This document shows positions 1-7,887 of a stretch of DNA of 22,759 nucleotides, piece by piece (position 1 is the first letter of the stretch; every line of letters starts with the position of its first letter). The position numbers and the translations under genes were made by a program. Source of the stretch: Sanchytrium tribonematis (taxonomy: Eukaryota > Sanchytriomycota > Sanchytriomycetes > Sanchytriales > Sanchytriaceae); assembly GCA_018985235.1 (NCBI GenBank), contig JADGIG010000079.1, forward strand, positions 1-22,759. The letters are read 5' to 3'. A model generated the notes under the pieces. That model saw nothing but the letters and a program-made list of their open reading frames with translations. It had not been told where the DNA came from and ran no database searches.

Positions 1-783
1 GTAACTTTCTAGTCCATATAAATATCCTTTAAATGTATCATCAATGAATCCATCAAAATAAGTGTCTTTAATTTTGTGAAAACAATTTGCTGTTAGCAAA
101 GCATCTGATCCAGCCTGGTGTTGTATCCCAATTCTAGGAATTTTCATCTCATCTCCCAAGTCCTGAAGACCACCTTTCAAATTTTTACAATACCTCATAA
201 GGTACTTAATATCATAAAAATTGGGAAAGAATTTGTGCATTGTGTCAAAGAAAGAGTCATGGTGTTTCGATAAGGGAGAGTCAGTCAATACTTTCAATAA
301 ATAGCCAATATCGTAGCTCGCGTGAAAACCAATCCAATAAACTTCATTTTGCAACACCAAACCACTTGAAATCAAGAGAGATCCAAATTCTAATACATCA
401 ATCCCATAAGTGTCATGTTTACCAAAATGTAAACCGGATTTTGTTAATAAATCAATTGAAGTTTGTGAGTACATATCATTGTCCAGATTAAATTTAAAAT
501 TAAATTGCCAAGCTGCAGGTATTTTTGGATTTCTTTCATGTGGGGTTCTTCCCTTTTCATCTGTAAGTGTGACACCTAGTTGTATTAATTTTAGCAAGTC
601 TACATTTAATCTTAAAGTCTGATATTGAAAATTTAATTGAGTATCAAAATCAGCAAGTGGCCTAGCAACGGTTCCTGGAAATTCAGTATCCATTGTAATA
701 TAAGGGTAATCAAGGACCAACTCCATAATTACTTCTAACTGCTCTTCGCAATTATGCGCGTACACTTCTTGAATCATTGCCAT
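1..783 (-). CDS. CAF1: CCR4-NOT deadenylase subunit CAF1/POP2 (partial)
   Basis: This is the catalytic 3'-5' exoribonuclease of the CCR4-NOT complex, which shortens mRNA poly(A) tails. The frame starts at ATG 783-781 and stays open for 261 codons to the window edge, so the last few residues and the stop are missing; the family is usually about 265-300 residues. The start MAMIQEVY is followed by the family signature MDTEFPG, which holds the first Asp and Glu of the DEDD site. Next come GRTPHERNPKIP-like and FGKHDTYGID segments, then HASYDIGYLLK with the third Asp, and HQAGSDALLT with the fourth Asp and its His. All four metal ligands of the DEDD exonuclease fold are present, so the enzyme should be active. 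No intron is visible. The gene lies 47 bases downstream of the next minus-strand gene. Confidence 0.95.
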   Translation of the reverse strand, partial: MAMIQEVYAHNCEEQLEVIMELVLDYPYITMDTEFPGTVARPLADFDTQLNFQYQTLRLNVDLLKLIQLGVTLTDEKGRTPHERNPKIPAAWQFNFKFNLDNDMYSQTSIDLLTKSGLHFGKHDTYGIDVLEFGSLLISSGLVLQNEVYWIGFHASYDIGYLLKVLTDSPLSKHHDSFFDTMHKFFPNFYDIKYLMRYCKNLKGGLQDLGDEMKIPRIGIQHQAGSDALLTANCFHKIKDTYFDGFIDDTFKGYLYGLESY

Positions 784-830
784 GACAAATCTCCGAAGTT
801 TCACAAACGAAAATTTTAAAATTGAATTTA

Positions 831-3062
831 CTATAATATATATCCTTTTTCTTTCAGTAGCTTCTCATTATCTGGGTCATGCACATCTTGCCATTGCTGA
901 AGTGGTAATGGTATTTTTTCTTTGACTTGCTTAGCTCTTTCAACAATATCTGTAGCCGGAGTAAAGTAACTTTGATAATAAAAAAACATGACAGGTATGC
1001 CATGTAGCGCTTCCCAATAACTTCTAGATGTGTAAAAAAAGGTCATGTATCTTCCAGTTATGCCTTGTAGCCAGTCAAAACTTTGAGTCCGAAGTGGCCT
1101 CAACAAAGGAGACCAATTATTGGTCACATCTAAGGACCAGGCAGTCGATTGTATGAACCACATACCAGACTGTCTATAATCATTCCAATGCACTCTTCCT
1201 GCCATAAGTTTAATTAAATAATACACGCCATAGGTTTGAGGCACACCAAATGCGACCGCTTTGATATTTTCCCAGACAAGTTCCAAGGCATGTCCTGGTT
1301 TACCAAATCGATGGCCTGCTCCAGCCAGAAGACCCGCTTTGTCGGAAAGCATTCCAAAAGGCCTTACCAAAACAAACAGGCTCATTAGATTCCAACCATA
1401 ACCAATAATAAAGCCAGGCACAAAGAATTTATCAAGTTGCTTGAACCTGTCCTCGTTAGTTTCACCTTCGATCATATCAATCGGAAAAGCCGTAGGAACA
1501 AACATGGCCGCATTTAGTGCCAAAAATATACGAGGGATTAAACTTTCGGAATACGAATCGGCACCACCAAACAATTCAAACGCTATTGTAATGTAAACCA
1601 TCAATAGACCAAAGTATAATCTTGGAAACCAATCGATAATTGACCTAATTCGATACTCTTTCCAAGGCGTAGGTTCTCCAGAAGCTGGGTCTTTCAGCCA
1701 AACATGCATTATATTCATTGCATTTGGCGCTTTTTTAAACGACACGACATCTTCTTTAGTTATTGGGACTTCTTTGTAATTGACGTAGAACATGTGGTAA
1801 CAAGCGATTGCTGTCGCCAAATGATAGATGTTAGCAAGAGAGACCTTAAAGCGCCCTTGAAATACAACGTCTTTCATAGTTTCAGCAAATGGAAACTTGA
1901 GCTCATAATCCATTGCACGCTCAAAGTATCTGTTACCAATTTGCACATATTTAAAAGATTTCATGATAATCAATGACGAGGCATTTAACATAGCGTCCCC
2001 TGAGTTGTCCAGAATAGAGCCAATGCCAGATATACCATGTTTTTTAAGTTTTCCGACTATATCCAGATTAACCACTTCAGTCATATCAGGTAAATCATTA
2101 TAGAACGGCAATAACTGTTCATACAAATCGCCCGTGTCTCCCAACGTTTCATTCCACGAGTTTTCTTTGACAGCAGCCTTAACTAAATGTTGTCCAAATA
2201 ATTCTCGCATGTCTTTCGCATGGACAGTTTCATTAAGTTTTTTGATTTCTTCAACAGGATTTTTAATATTCATAAGTTTATCAATAGTAGAATTAATCTT
2301 GACTTTTCTCTGATCGTTCAAAAAGTTGGCAATTTTGTTTTGCATAATTGGAAATGTTTGCCATACTACTGCCCAAGCCTTGTCGTAGTAAAATTTGATA
2401 AATTCCATAGTGTTCAAATATGCAGACCAGTCTAACAACAATTTGCTTTTTAAAAAAAGTTGCTTAGTTCCGTATCCTAAATTTCCAAGAAATCTAACGA
2501 TTCTATTTGTTGTAAATTCAAAGTCATTCATAGGGCCAACTTCTCTTTTTTGAAGCTTTCTTCTTTTGTATATTCTAGTTGCATGTGTGGCTTTATCATG
2601 ATTGGCATTCTTTAAGACAAAATCATGACCATTTGAAAAAAGAGTTAATTGGCGCCTCTTACCAGGATAATTTCTGTGGTTCTTCATTTTTTCCAAGTCT
2701 GCAGTGATGCCTGACTTTATTTGATGAGGCAGATTCAAATCCAGCAATCGATTAAATGCATCCAAATGCGGATAAATTACAAAAGTCTCATTGTTTCTAA
2801 TCAGTTCTAATTCAAAAAATTGATTTGAATTTTGCTCTATTGGAATGTGTAAATGAATTTGATTCGCAACGGGTTTAACTATCTGTCCATCAGAATGTAA
2901 TCGGTTACACGAGAACAAATCCTGACAAATCAAATTGTTGTTGCCAGCTTTAATATGCAATTCTTTCGAGGTGTGTATGGTTACATAATGAACCGTTTCC
3001 CCAAATAAATCCATTAAAGCAGATTGAACATGGAACCCAAAGACACAATAGAAAGCGAACAT
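831..3062 (-). CDS. Unrecognised secretory-pathway membrane protein, 743 aa
   Basis: I do not recognise this family. The first in-frame ATG is at 3062; the frame is open 25 codons further up but only with a GTG and no ATG. From that ATG the first 15 or so residues (MFAFYCVFGFHVQSA) look like a signal peptide or anchor. Residues 20 to about 400 are hydrophilic and include a very basic patch near 165-173 (KRRKLQKR) that ends in Lys-Arg before Glu-Val, a possible Kex2-type cleavage site. The C-terminal half carries hydrophobic stretches near 409-427, 475-498, 509-528 and 546-568, and more weakly near the end, so it is probably an integral membrane domain. The extreme C-terminus is hydrophilic and ends LKEKGYIL. 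It may be a lineage-specific protein. The long intact frame makes the gene itself near certain; the function is unknown. Confidence 0.8.
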   Translation of the reverse strand: MFAFYCVFGFHVQSALMDLFGETVHYVTIHTSKELHIKAGNNNLICQDLFSCNRLHSDGQIVKPVANQIHLHIPIEQNSNQFFELELIRNNETFVIYPHLDAFNRLLDLNLPHQIKSGITADLEKMKNHRNYPGKRRQLTLFSNGHDFVLKNANHDKATHATRIYKRRKLQKREVGPMNDFEFTTNRIVRFLGNLGYGTKQLFLKSKLLLDWSAYLNTMEFIKFYYDKAWAVVWQTFPIMQNKIANFLNDQRKVKINSTIDKLMNIKNPVEEIKKLNETVHAKDMRELFGQHLVKAAVKENSWNETLGDTGDLYEQLLPFYNDLPDMTEVVNLDIVGKLKKHGISGIGSILDNSGDAMLNASSLIIMKSFKYVQIGNRYFERAMDYELKFPFAETMKDVVFQGRFKVSLANIYHLATAIACYHMFYVNYKEVPITKEDVVSFKKAPNAMNIMHVWLKDPASGEPTPWKEYRIRSIIDWFPRLYFGLLMVYITIAFELFGGADSYSESLIPRIFLALNAAMFVPTAFPIDMIEGETNEDRFKQLDKFFVPGFIIGYGWNLMSLFVLVRPFGMLSDKAGLLAGAGHRFGKPGHALELVWENIKAVAFGVPQTYGVYYLIKLMAGRVHWNDYRQSGMWFIQSTAWSLDVTNNWSPLLRPLRTQSFDWLQGITGRYMTFFYTSRSYWEALHGIPVMFFYYQSYFTPATDIVERAKQVKEKIPLPLQQWQDVHDPDNEKLLKEKGYIL

Positions 3063-3210
3063 CCGTTTACCCCACTCTCCCGCTCCTTTAATCAAAATCA
3101 AAGTCACACAAAACACGCACCAGTATATTTGTATCACAATGATCTAATTTCCTAGAGATTGGTAGAAAATTATTTTTGAGTGAAAGAGGACGGCAAAATA
3201 TCTGAAACCC

Positions 3211-3621
3211 ATGCTTTTTTTGATTAAATTATTCGCATTACAGTTCAAAATATTTGAGAATGATCTTGACATTTGTCCTGAAGGCAGCATGAAAGTAGAT
3301 TACTTTAATATCGGCAGAATAGAAGCTGGCCACTCTTTACAAGTTACTGCTAAAGGAGTATTTTCGAAAAAAGTTACTTCAGGGCAAATTCATACCCAAC
3401 TGCTTTTCGGAGTGATTCCAATTGTTAACAGACATGACGATTTATGCTCTGCGGTTGGAGAAGTGGATTTACATTGTCCATTAGAAGGTGAGAAAATTAT
3501 TGATAAAAGTTTTGAAATTCCTAAGGAGGTTCCTAAAGGCCATTATGTATTACGTGTTGATGCAATAGATCAAGACAGACAAAAGGTCACATGCATTTCT
3601 GGAACTGTGACAGTAAATTGA
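3211..3621 (+). CDS. ML-domain (NPC2-like) lipid-binding protein
   Basis: Small secreted or lumenal lipid-binding protein of the ML (MD-2-related lipid-recognition) family, which includes NPC2 and fungal phosphatidylglycerol/phosphatidylinositol transfer proteins. The product is 136 residues, as expected. Residues 1-16 are a hydrophobic signal peptide. Four cysteines (C22, C79, C89, C128) fit an outer pair C22-C128 and an inner pair C79-C89; NPC2 has a third pair that is absent here. The typical ending is present: a Pro-Lys-Gly-His-Tyr strand followed by VDAIDQDRQKVTC. The likely role is sterol or phospholipid transfer in lysosome/vacuole-like compartments. An AATAAA lies 8 bases after the stop. 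The next gene starts only 46 bases downstream on the same strand. Confidence 0.8.
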   Translation: MLFLIKLFALQFKIFENDLDICPEGSMKVDYFNIGRIEAGHSLQVTAKGVFSKKVTSGQIHTQLLFGVIPIVNRHDDLCSAVGEVDLHCPLEGEKIIDKSFEIPKEVPKGHYVLRVDAIDQDRQKVTCISGTVTVN

Positions 3622-3628
3622 TAAATTA

Positions 3629-3634
3629 AATAAA
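3629..3634 (+). terminator. Candidate poly(A) signal of the ML-domain gene
   Basis: AATAAA 8 bases after the TGA stop at 3619-3621 and 34 bases before the next ATG. If used, cleavage would fall in or next to the 5' end of the ORC5-like gene. Confidence 0.4.
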
Positions 3635-3667
3635 GATTATGGAACTAAAATTTAATTTTTGTTGCAG

Positions 3668-4633
3668 ATGGAAAATCAGTTATTTCCTTGGATATTTTGC
3701 AACAGTAGAGAGTGTCCAATAACGGAGACTGACTATGTAATGGAATTTGATGGAGTTGACTTGGAAGATATCTATCCAATACTTAAAAAGAAGACATTAA
3801 ACCCAAAAAAAACTTGGACAATAATTATTAAAAATAGTGAGATTTACTTCACAACAAGAAAAGACGAAATTCTCAGGGTTATCAATTATGTCCACATTGT
3901 AGAAAATATACAACTCGTCACTATGTCTCCTGCAAATTACTACAGAGTTAAATTAAATGAATGTTGGTTTTATCCGAAAATTTTGGACTTAAATGAAGAG
4001 CCGTTCAAGCCAGAAGGTGGTTTAGAAAGCCTGATATTCCAAACATTTAATCCAATTGGCGTTAAAAAAACAGATATACAAATGTTGTGTCACTTTTGGA
4101 ACACAGTTATTGATCAATACAGTATTTATCCTAGGGAACTTCTATCGAGCAAATGCTATATGTCTATATCGAAAATATTGATTGAAAAAAAGAGCACGCC
4201 TGATATTTGTTTGAGAAAGTTTGCAGATTATAGCGATATTGAGAAAAAAGACTTTCCAAAATTACCATATTATCAAAGATATCTAGTATGTGCAATATTT
4301 ATTGGCTGCTTTATACCTGAGGATAATGACAAACATTTATTTGTTAGTGACTCTCGTAATAGGCGATCAAAAAGGCGAAAAATGACAACAAATAGATTAG
4401 AATTAGGACCATTGCCTTGCGGAGTCCCTAGAATTGTAGCGCTATATAGAATGCTTCTTTCGGAAAACTCAGGTCATTCCGCGATTTTAAAGATGTTGTG
4501 GGACCTGCAAGAGAAAGAGCTTATTCATATTGACGACATTAATGTTGTGTGCCAATTTTCATTTAAATTCGCCACTAGTTGCGCTGAACAGCTGGATTTT
4601 AGTTTGCAATTGTCCAGTTATTTTTCTGCTTGA
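3668..4633 (+). CDS. ORC5: Origin recognition complex subunit 5-like protein, N-terminally short
   Basis: ORC5 is a subunit of the hexameric complex that marks replication origins and loads MCM helicase. The C-terminal half carries the family's best-conserved stretch: LPYYQRYLVCAIFIGCFIP, then a basic linker RNRRSKRRK, then LELGPLPCGVPRIVALYRML, matching the ORC5 winged-helix region. Before it, WTIIIKNSE followed by ILRVINYVHIVENIQLVTMSP resembles the Walker B strand and the following helix-strand of the AAA+ fold, with the usual Asp replaced. From ATG 3668 the product is 321 residues, while ORC5 is usually about 430-480. The missing part is the Walker A (P-loop) region, and no P-loop is encoded upstream. 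The bases before the ATG (ACTAAAATTTAATTTTTGTTGCAG) look like an intron 3' end, so an upstream exon is possible, but I could not find one. The identification is fairly good; completeness is doubtful. Confidence 0.65.
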   Translation: MENQLFPWIFCNSRECPITETDYVMEFDGVDLEDIYPILKKKTLNPKKTWTIIIKNSEIYFTTRKDEILRVINYVHIVENIQLVTMSPANYYRVKLNECWFYPKILDLNEEPFKPEGGLESLIFQTFNPIGVKKTDIQMLCHFWNTVIDQYSIYPRELLSSKCYMSISKILIEKKSTPDICLRKFADYSDIEKKDFPKLPYYQRYLVCAIFIGCFIPEDNDKHLFVSDSRNRRSKRRKMTTNRLELGPLPCGVPRIVALYRMLLSENSGHSAILKMLWDLQEKELIHIDDINVVCQFSFKFATSCAEQLDFSLQLSSYFSA

Positions 4634-4712
4634 GTAAATGTACTATTGTTTAAGAATACATTTTATTATTTTAGCTGAGACTCTCATATAATAAATTATT
4701 TCAATAGGCTAG

Positions 4713-4979
4713 TCATATCCATCTCGAGACTACTAATTCTTTGTCTTTAAACGAAATGAAATATCTCCATAGGTACCGATGACGATATAATTGAAAAAAA
4801 CCAAAAATTCCTAACCATTTATATTTTAATCCAAAAATCAACCATAAAAGATCGGAGTATCTGTTGGTAAATTGTCTTTCTATTTCGTCTTGCAATGGTT
4901 TTGTTTCTGAAGATACAATCACCTCAGTCTCAAAAGATTGAATCGCTCTCTGAAATTGAAAAAGATTGAAAACTATCAT
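4713..4979 (-). CDS. Hypothetical small protein, 88 aa
   Basis: Not recognised. From ATG 4979 the product is 88 residues; the frame also extends 7 codons upstream without an ATG. A hydrophilic segment (SSETKPLQDEIERQF) precedes an aromatic-rich stretch, LLWLIFGLKYKWLGIFGFFQLY, that could be one membrane segment, followed by RHRYLWRYF. It might be a small mitochondrial or ER membrane protein, but nothing specific supports that. The ATG lies 28 bases after the stop of the TMEM256-like gene on the same strand. TTTTTCAATTTCAG near the start resembles an intron acceptor, so the true 5' end could differ. Composition looks coding and no other gene overlaps it. Confidence 0.45.
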   Translation of the reverse strand: MIVFNLFQFQRAIQSFETEVIVSSETKPLQDEIERQFTNRYSDLLWLIFGLKYKWLGIFGFFQLYRHRYLWRYFISFKDKELVVSRWI

Positions 4980-5002
4980 CGGTTTTAAAAAAATCACCAA
5001 AA

Positions 5003-5008
5003 TTTATT
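5003..5008 (-). terminator. Candidate poly(A) signal overlapping the TMEM256-like stop
   Basis: On the minus strand the stop reads TGAATAAATT, so the last base of TGA is also the first base of AATAAA. Confidence 0.35.
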
Positions 5009-5337
5009 CAAAAAGCCAAAGCGACCCAACCACCAATTATTAACAATCCACCGATAGGGGTAACAGGCCCGAGCCATCTGGGACCATTATTTAAAGACAA
5101 TATGTAAATACTACCACTAAATAACGTTACTCCACCGACAAACAATTTTGCAGCCACAGAATTATTCATTTGTAAAGCCAATAAAGCCATTCCAGAATGT
5201 ATCATATGGTAGTTTGTTGCGATTTTAAAAGATTGCAATTTATCTAGAGTAAGCCGATTTTTCAGTCCGTGTGATCCAATCGCCCCAAGACCAACAGCAA
5301 GGGCTCCATTTAATGCAGCAAGTAGTTGAAGAGTCAT
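5008..5337 (-). CDS. TMEM256/DUF423 family membrane protein
   Basis: Small integral membrane protein of the DUF423/TMEM256 family, which is found in bacteria and in eukaryotes including humans; the biochemical function is unknown. The product is 109 residues, about the family size. Family hallmarks seen are the N-terminal LAALNGALAVGLGAIGSHGLK, the motif SFKIATNYHMIHSGMALLAL (the ..Y.M.H.. pattern), FSGSIYILSL, and the Pro-Ile-Gly-Gly-rich final helix PIGGLLIIGGWVALAF. Four hydrophobic helices are visible. The start is the only upstream ATG (5337). The TGA stop directly overlaps an AATAAA. Confidence 0.9.
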   Translation of the reverse strand: MTLQLLAALNGALAVGLGAIGSHGLKNRLTLDKLQSFKIATNYHMIHSGMALLALQMNNSVAAKLFVGGVTLFSGSIYILSLNNGPRWLGPVTPIGGLLIIGGWVALAF

Positions 5338-5362
5338 TTACAGATGTATTTCAAGGAGTAAA

Positions 5363-6391
5363 TTAATTTTTTTCTAAATGTTCGTAAAGTGGTAGAGCAT
5401 CAATAAATCTTCCCAAATTGACTTGAACTGGTAATGGCCATGACTGACTTAAAAAGTAGCTATTATGAATATGGTTAGTAGTAGTGGCGACACCAAATGG
5501 AAACGTAAATACTGCATCACATGACCAACTAATTCCTACTTTGGCTACTAGCTCAAAAGTAGTTTTGATTAATTTGCTATTAACATTTGGTACACAATTT
5601 TGATTTAATTGCATTCTAAAATCCAACGGGCGATACTCGCCGCTATGAGGTGGAATATTTAATGGCTCTATCAGTTTTGCTAAATTTGTGGTTATGTTAT
5701 GTGTGGCGGTGTTGGCGTAATATATTTCTTTTCTATTTAAATAAATTTGAAAATTATTGATATGACGAACAGAATAATTTGCTATCTGTAATTCTATATT
5801 GATTACATCTCCAGGTAAATACATTTTTTGAGCGACTGTGCAATCCAAATCTATGGTTCCACCTGTACACCACAAGCAACAAATTGTTTTTAACTGGTCC
5901 ATGGATATCGGAGACATTGATTCTTTTGTCAAAGGTACCAAATCTACAATCCTAATTGGGTGCTTTTCAATGAAATCTGCACTGAATTTTTTGTGCAAAC
6001 AAACCTCCACCCAATATTCCGTCTTTCCACAATCACCGTGGAAGGTACTTGGCATGGTGGTGTATGGCAATTTAAACTCAAATTCGTGCTCATAAACACC
6101 AGCAGTCAATACACTTGATCCCGAAAGCAATCCTCTTTGGTCATCGTCCCACAGCGTGACTCGATTTGAGCAAATTGAATCTGCTTGACTGTGGTGGATG
6201 TCCTCGGACTTATTTGTTTGGCTGTTATGGCGACTTGTTGTAAAGGATGTACTTTGATTTCCCTCAAAAGCTAATGATATTGCTTTGGCCTGCAGATTTG
6301 TATTTATCGTAATTTTGCAGTAGCCTTTGACAATTTGTCCTGGATAATAAGAAGGTTCAAAGCCACCAAAAGTTATAGAGATATCATTCAT
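5363..6391 (-). CDS. Arrestin-domain-containing protein (alpha-arrestin-like)
   Basis: Probable alpha-arrestin/ARRDC adaptor of 342 residues, a family that links membrane transporters or receptors to ubiquitin ligases and endocytosis. The N-terminal arrestin sandwich opens with ISITFGGFEPSYYPGQIVKGYCKI, the usual 'the ligand/cargo Y.PG..v.G' pattern, and goes on through LLSGSSVLTAGVYEHEFEFKLP (the G.h.f.F.f.LP motif). A C-terminal arrestin domain follows at about 165-310, with YLPGDVINIELQIANYSVRHINNFQIYL, again the PGd.i.....i.N pattern. The C-terminus ends LPLYEHLEKN. I see no clear PPxY motif, which many fungal alpha-arrestins use to bind Rsp5/NEDD4 ligases, so the adaptor may lack that contact. 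The start is ATG 6391. Confidence 0.85.
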   Translation of the reverse strand: MNDISITFGGFEPSYYPGQIVKGYCKITINTNLQAKAISLAFEGNQSTSFTTSRHNSQTNKSEDIHHSQADSICSNRVTLWDDDQRGLLSGSSVLTAGVYEHEFEFKLPYTTMPSTFHGDCGKTEYWVEVCLHKKFSADFIEKHPIRIVDLVPLTKESMSPISMDQLKTICCLWCTGGTIDLDCTVAQKMYLPGDVINIELQIANYSVRHINNFQIYLNRKEIYYANTATHNITTNLAKLIEPLNIPPHSGEYRPLDFRMQLNQNCVPNVNSKLIKTTFELVAKVGISWSCDAVFTFPFGVATTTNHIHNSYFLSQSWPLPVQVNLGRFIDALPLYEHLEKN

Positions 6392-6643
6392 AATGATGTT
6401 TCACTTTAATTTTCAAATGTCCCAAAAAATTATTATGATTGTTTTCGCAAATTAGTTTTGATGCAAAGTTGCCGGTAAAATCCCAAAATATTGCTAGAAT
6501 GGTTTTCATAGCCACTCTTTGATCGATTCTTATCCGATATTTGATTACCCCACAAATGATTATCTGGTGCTAGATTGAGTCACAGGCCATTAATCTTTGC
6601 GGAAGATAAGTCATTTAAATAGAGAAGACCCCCAGTCCTACAG
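6392..6643. promoter_or_regulatory. Shared divergent promoter region, arrestin and zinc-finger genes
   Basis: 252 bases between two divergently transcribed starts. AT-rich; I see no clear TATA box or known operator. Contains runs such as TTTAAAT and a CCCCCAG near the zinc-finger ATG. No conserved gene is seen. Confidence 0.4.
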
Positions 6644-6928
6644 ATGGAAAACAGCGCGATCAGAAAGCATAGTTGCAGATTTTGTGACAAAAGATTCAAG
6701 AGAACCGAACATTTAAAACGGCATGAGTCTTCGGTTCATTTAGGATTAAGACCTTTTGGCTGCGAATGCGGTAAAAAGTTTGGCAGGAGAGATGAGCTAA
6801 TGAGACACAGAAGAATCCACAAGTTCACCGAAATTGAAATGATTTTGAATGGAAGTGATAATCATCGGACTTTACCACTTCCTAAATTGGGTGACTTTTT
6901 AAATAGGCAGGCCTCTTTAGTCATTTAA
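6644..6928 (+). CDS. Two-finger C2H2 zinc-finger protein, Msn2/4-like fingers
   Basis: Short (94 residue) putative transcription factor made almost entirely of two C2H2 fingers. Finger 1 (C11, C14, H27, H32) has the helix RTEHLKR, very like finger 1 of yeast Msn2/4. Finger 2 (C40, C42, H55, H59) has a C-x1-C spacing and the helix RRDELMR. The linker LGLRPFG replaces the classic TGEKP but is normal for Msn2-type pairs. By the usual C2H2 code, helix residues R/H/R in finger 1 suggest GGG and R/E/R in finger 2 suggest GCG, so a GC-rich site is inferred. Only about 35 residues follow the fingers, so any activation domain is very small or absent. The ATG has a stop codon in frame just upstream, so it is the real start unless an upstream exon is spliced in at the preceding CTACAG. 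Confidence 0.85.
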   Translation: MENSAIRKHSCRFCDKRFKRTEHLKRHESSVHLGLRPFGCECGKKFGRRDELMRHRRIHKFTEIEMILNGSDNHRTLPLPKLGDFLNRQASLVI

Positions 6929-6933
6929 ATAAA
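6928..6933 (+). terminator. Candidate poly(A) signal overlapping the zinc-finger stop
   Basis: The stop context reads TAAATAAAC, so AATAAA begins on the last base of the stop codon. The convergent membrane-protein gene ends 27 bases away. Confidence 0.35.
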
Positions 6934-6955
6934 CTATTTACTATGATATTGATAA

Positions 6956-7705
6956 TTATCTCAATCCACAGAAACTAAATCTTGGTGATTGACCACCTAT
7001 ATCATAAATACTGAGACATAAATGAATCATTATATTCCATACTGGAATTGTTGCAACCTGAAAGACGGTGTAATAATCAGGTTCAGTAAACATAGATATA
7101 CAAGCGCCCATTAAAATAAACACTCCAATTAACAATATGTGCGCACTTGTACCTAAACTGACACCTTTAGCCAGATCCTTCTCTTCAATTAGAGCATGCG
7201 TAACAACAATATTAGTAGTACCTTGGTTGAAGCAACAAAGGTACGCTGGTACAGTTCTTCTTCTGTTGCAATCCGCAGTAAACTCAGATTTAAGACTACC
7301 TAAGCTGTAAATAGAGATACAAATACCATAAACACCGAGAAGCAAGCTCACAATTATATTAAATTGAATAATTGGAACAAACCCAGTTACCAAATATACT
7401 ATCCAAGTCGTAAAAAACAATTCCAATATGCGTAAATTGGTATTAGGTCTTCTGAAAGCAAATGTAATGACAAACATGTATGATCCCATCAAGACGGCAC
7501 AGAGCGAGCCAATTGTATATAATATAATTGAAAAATATCCAAATGGTAGTAAAACATTTAACAAAAAGGAAATACCCAATAAAATGTAAGACAGAGCTAG
7601 TCTGAATTTTCTTAATATTCTAGCTAGACCGTAAATTGCTATAATTGCATTCAACACACTGATACTTATAAAACTGTAAGAAGGAACTCCAGACGAAACA
7701 ATCAT
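6956..7705 (-). CDS. Seven-segment membrane protein, unknown family
   Basis: Product of 249 residues that I do not recognise. Hydrophobic stretches fit about seven transmembrane helices: near 9-29, 36-57, 58-84, 93-117, 118-135, about 188-207 and 214-236. A hydrophilic loop of roughly 50 residues between segments 5 and 6 contains CNRRRTVPAYLCC and EEKDLAK. The short N-terminus and seven helices resemble a receptor-like layout, but no GPCR motif such as DRY or NPxxY is seen, so a function cannot be assigned. The start is ATG 7705. The gene converges on the zinc-finger gene and diverges from the lipase gene. Confidence 0.75.
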   Translation of the reverse strand: MIVSSGVPSYSFISISVLNAIIAIYGLARILRKFRLALSYILLGISFLLNVLLPFGYFSIILYTIGSLCAVLMGSYMFVITFAFRRPNTNLRILELFFTTWIVYLVTGFVPIIQFNIIVSLLLGVYGICISIYSLGSLKSEFTADCNRRRTVPAYLCCFNQGTTNIVVTHALIEEKDLAKGVSLGTSAHILLIGVFILMGACISMFTEPDYYTVFQVATIPVWNIMIHLCLSIYDIGGQSPRFSFCGLR

Positions 7706-7887
7706 CTTGTTTCAAATGACACATTCTAAATACGTTATTGGATTTTTACAAGACTGAGAAATTTGATGATTTGGCGGATATCATACAGCGCATCTTATCT
7801 TGGATGTCGACAACTTATCAGATGGTGCAATAACCTGGAGAATGGCATAATTTGCAACATCATTTTGCAAAACGACAAGTCCTCCCT
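7706..7887. promoter_or_regulatory. Shared divergent promoter region, membrane protein and lipase genes
   Basis: 182 bases between divergent start codons, AT-rich, with no clearly recognisable motif. The reading frame of the lipase extends 12 codons into this region (from TTG 7852) but contains no ATG there. Confidence 0.35.

Noticed and set aside
240-622. Plus-strand frames opposite CAF1
   Set aside because: They are antisense shadows of the strongly conserved CAF1 frame.
3063-3137. GTG-initiated extension of the unknown membrane protein
   Set aside because: A nuclear gene should start at ATG; the ATG at 3062 begins a plausible signal peptide.
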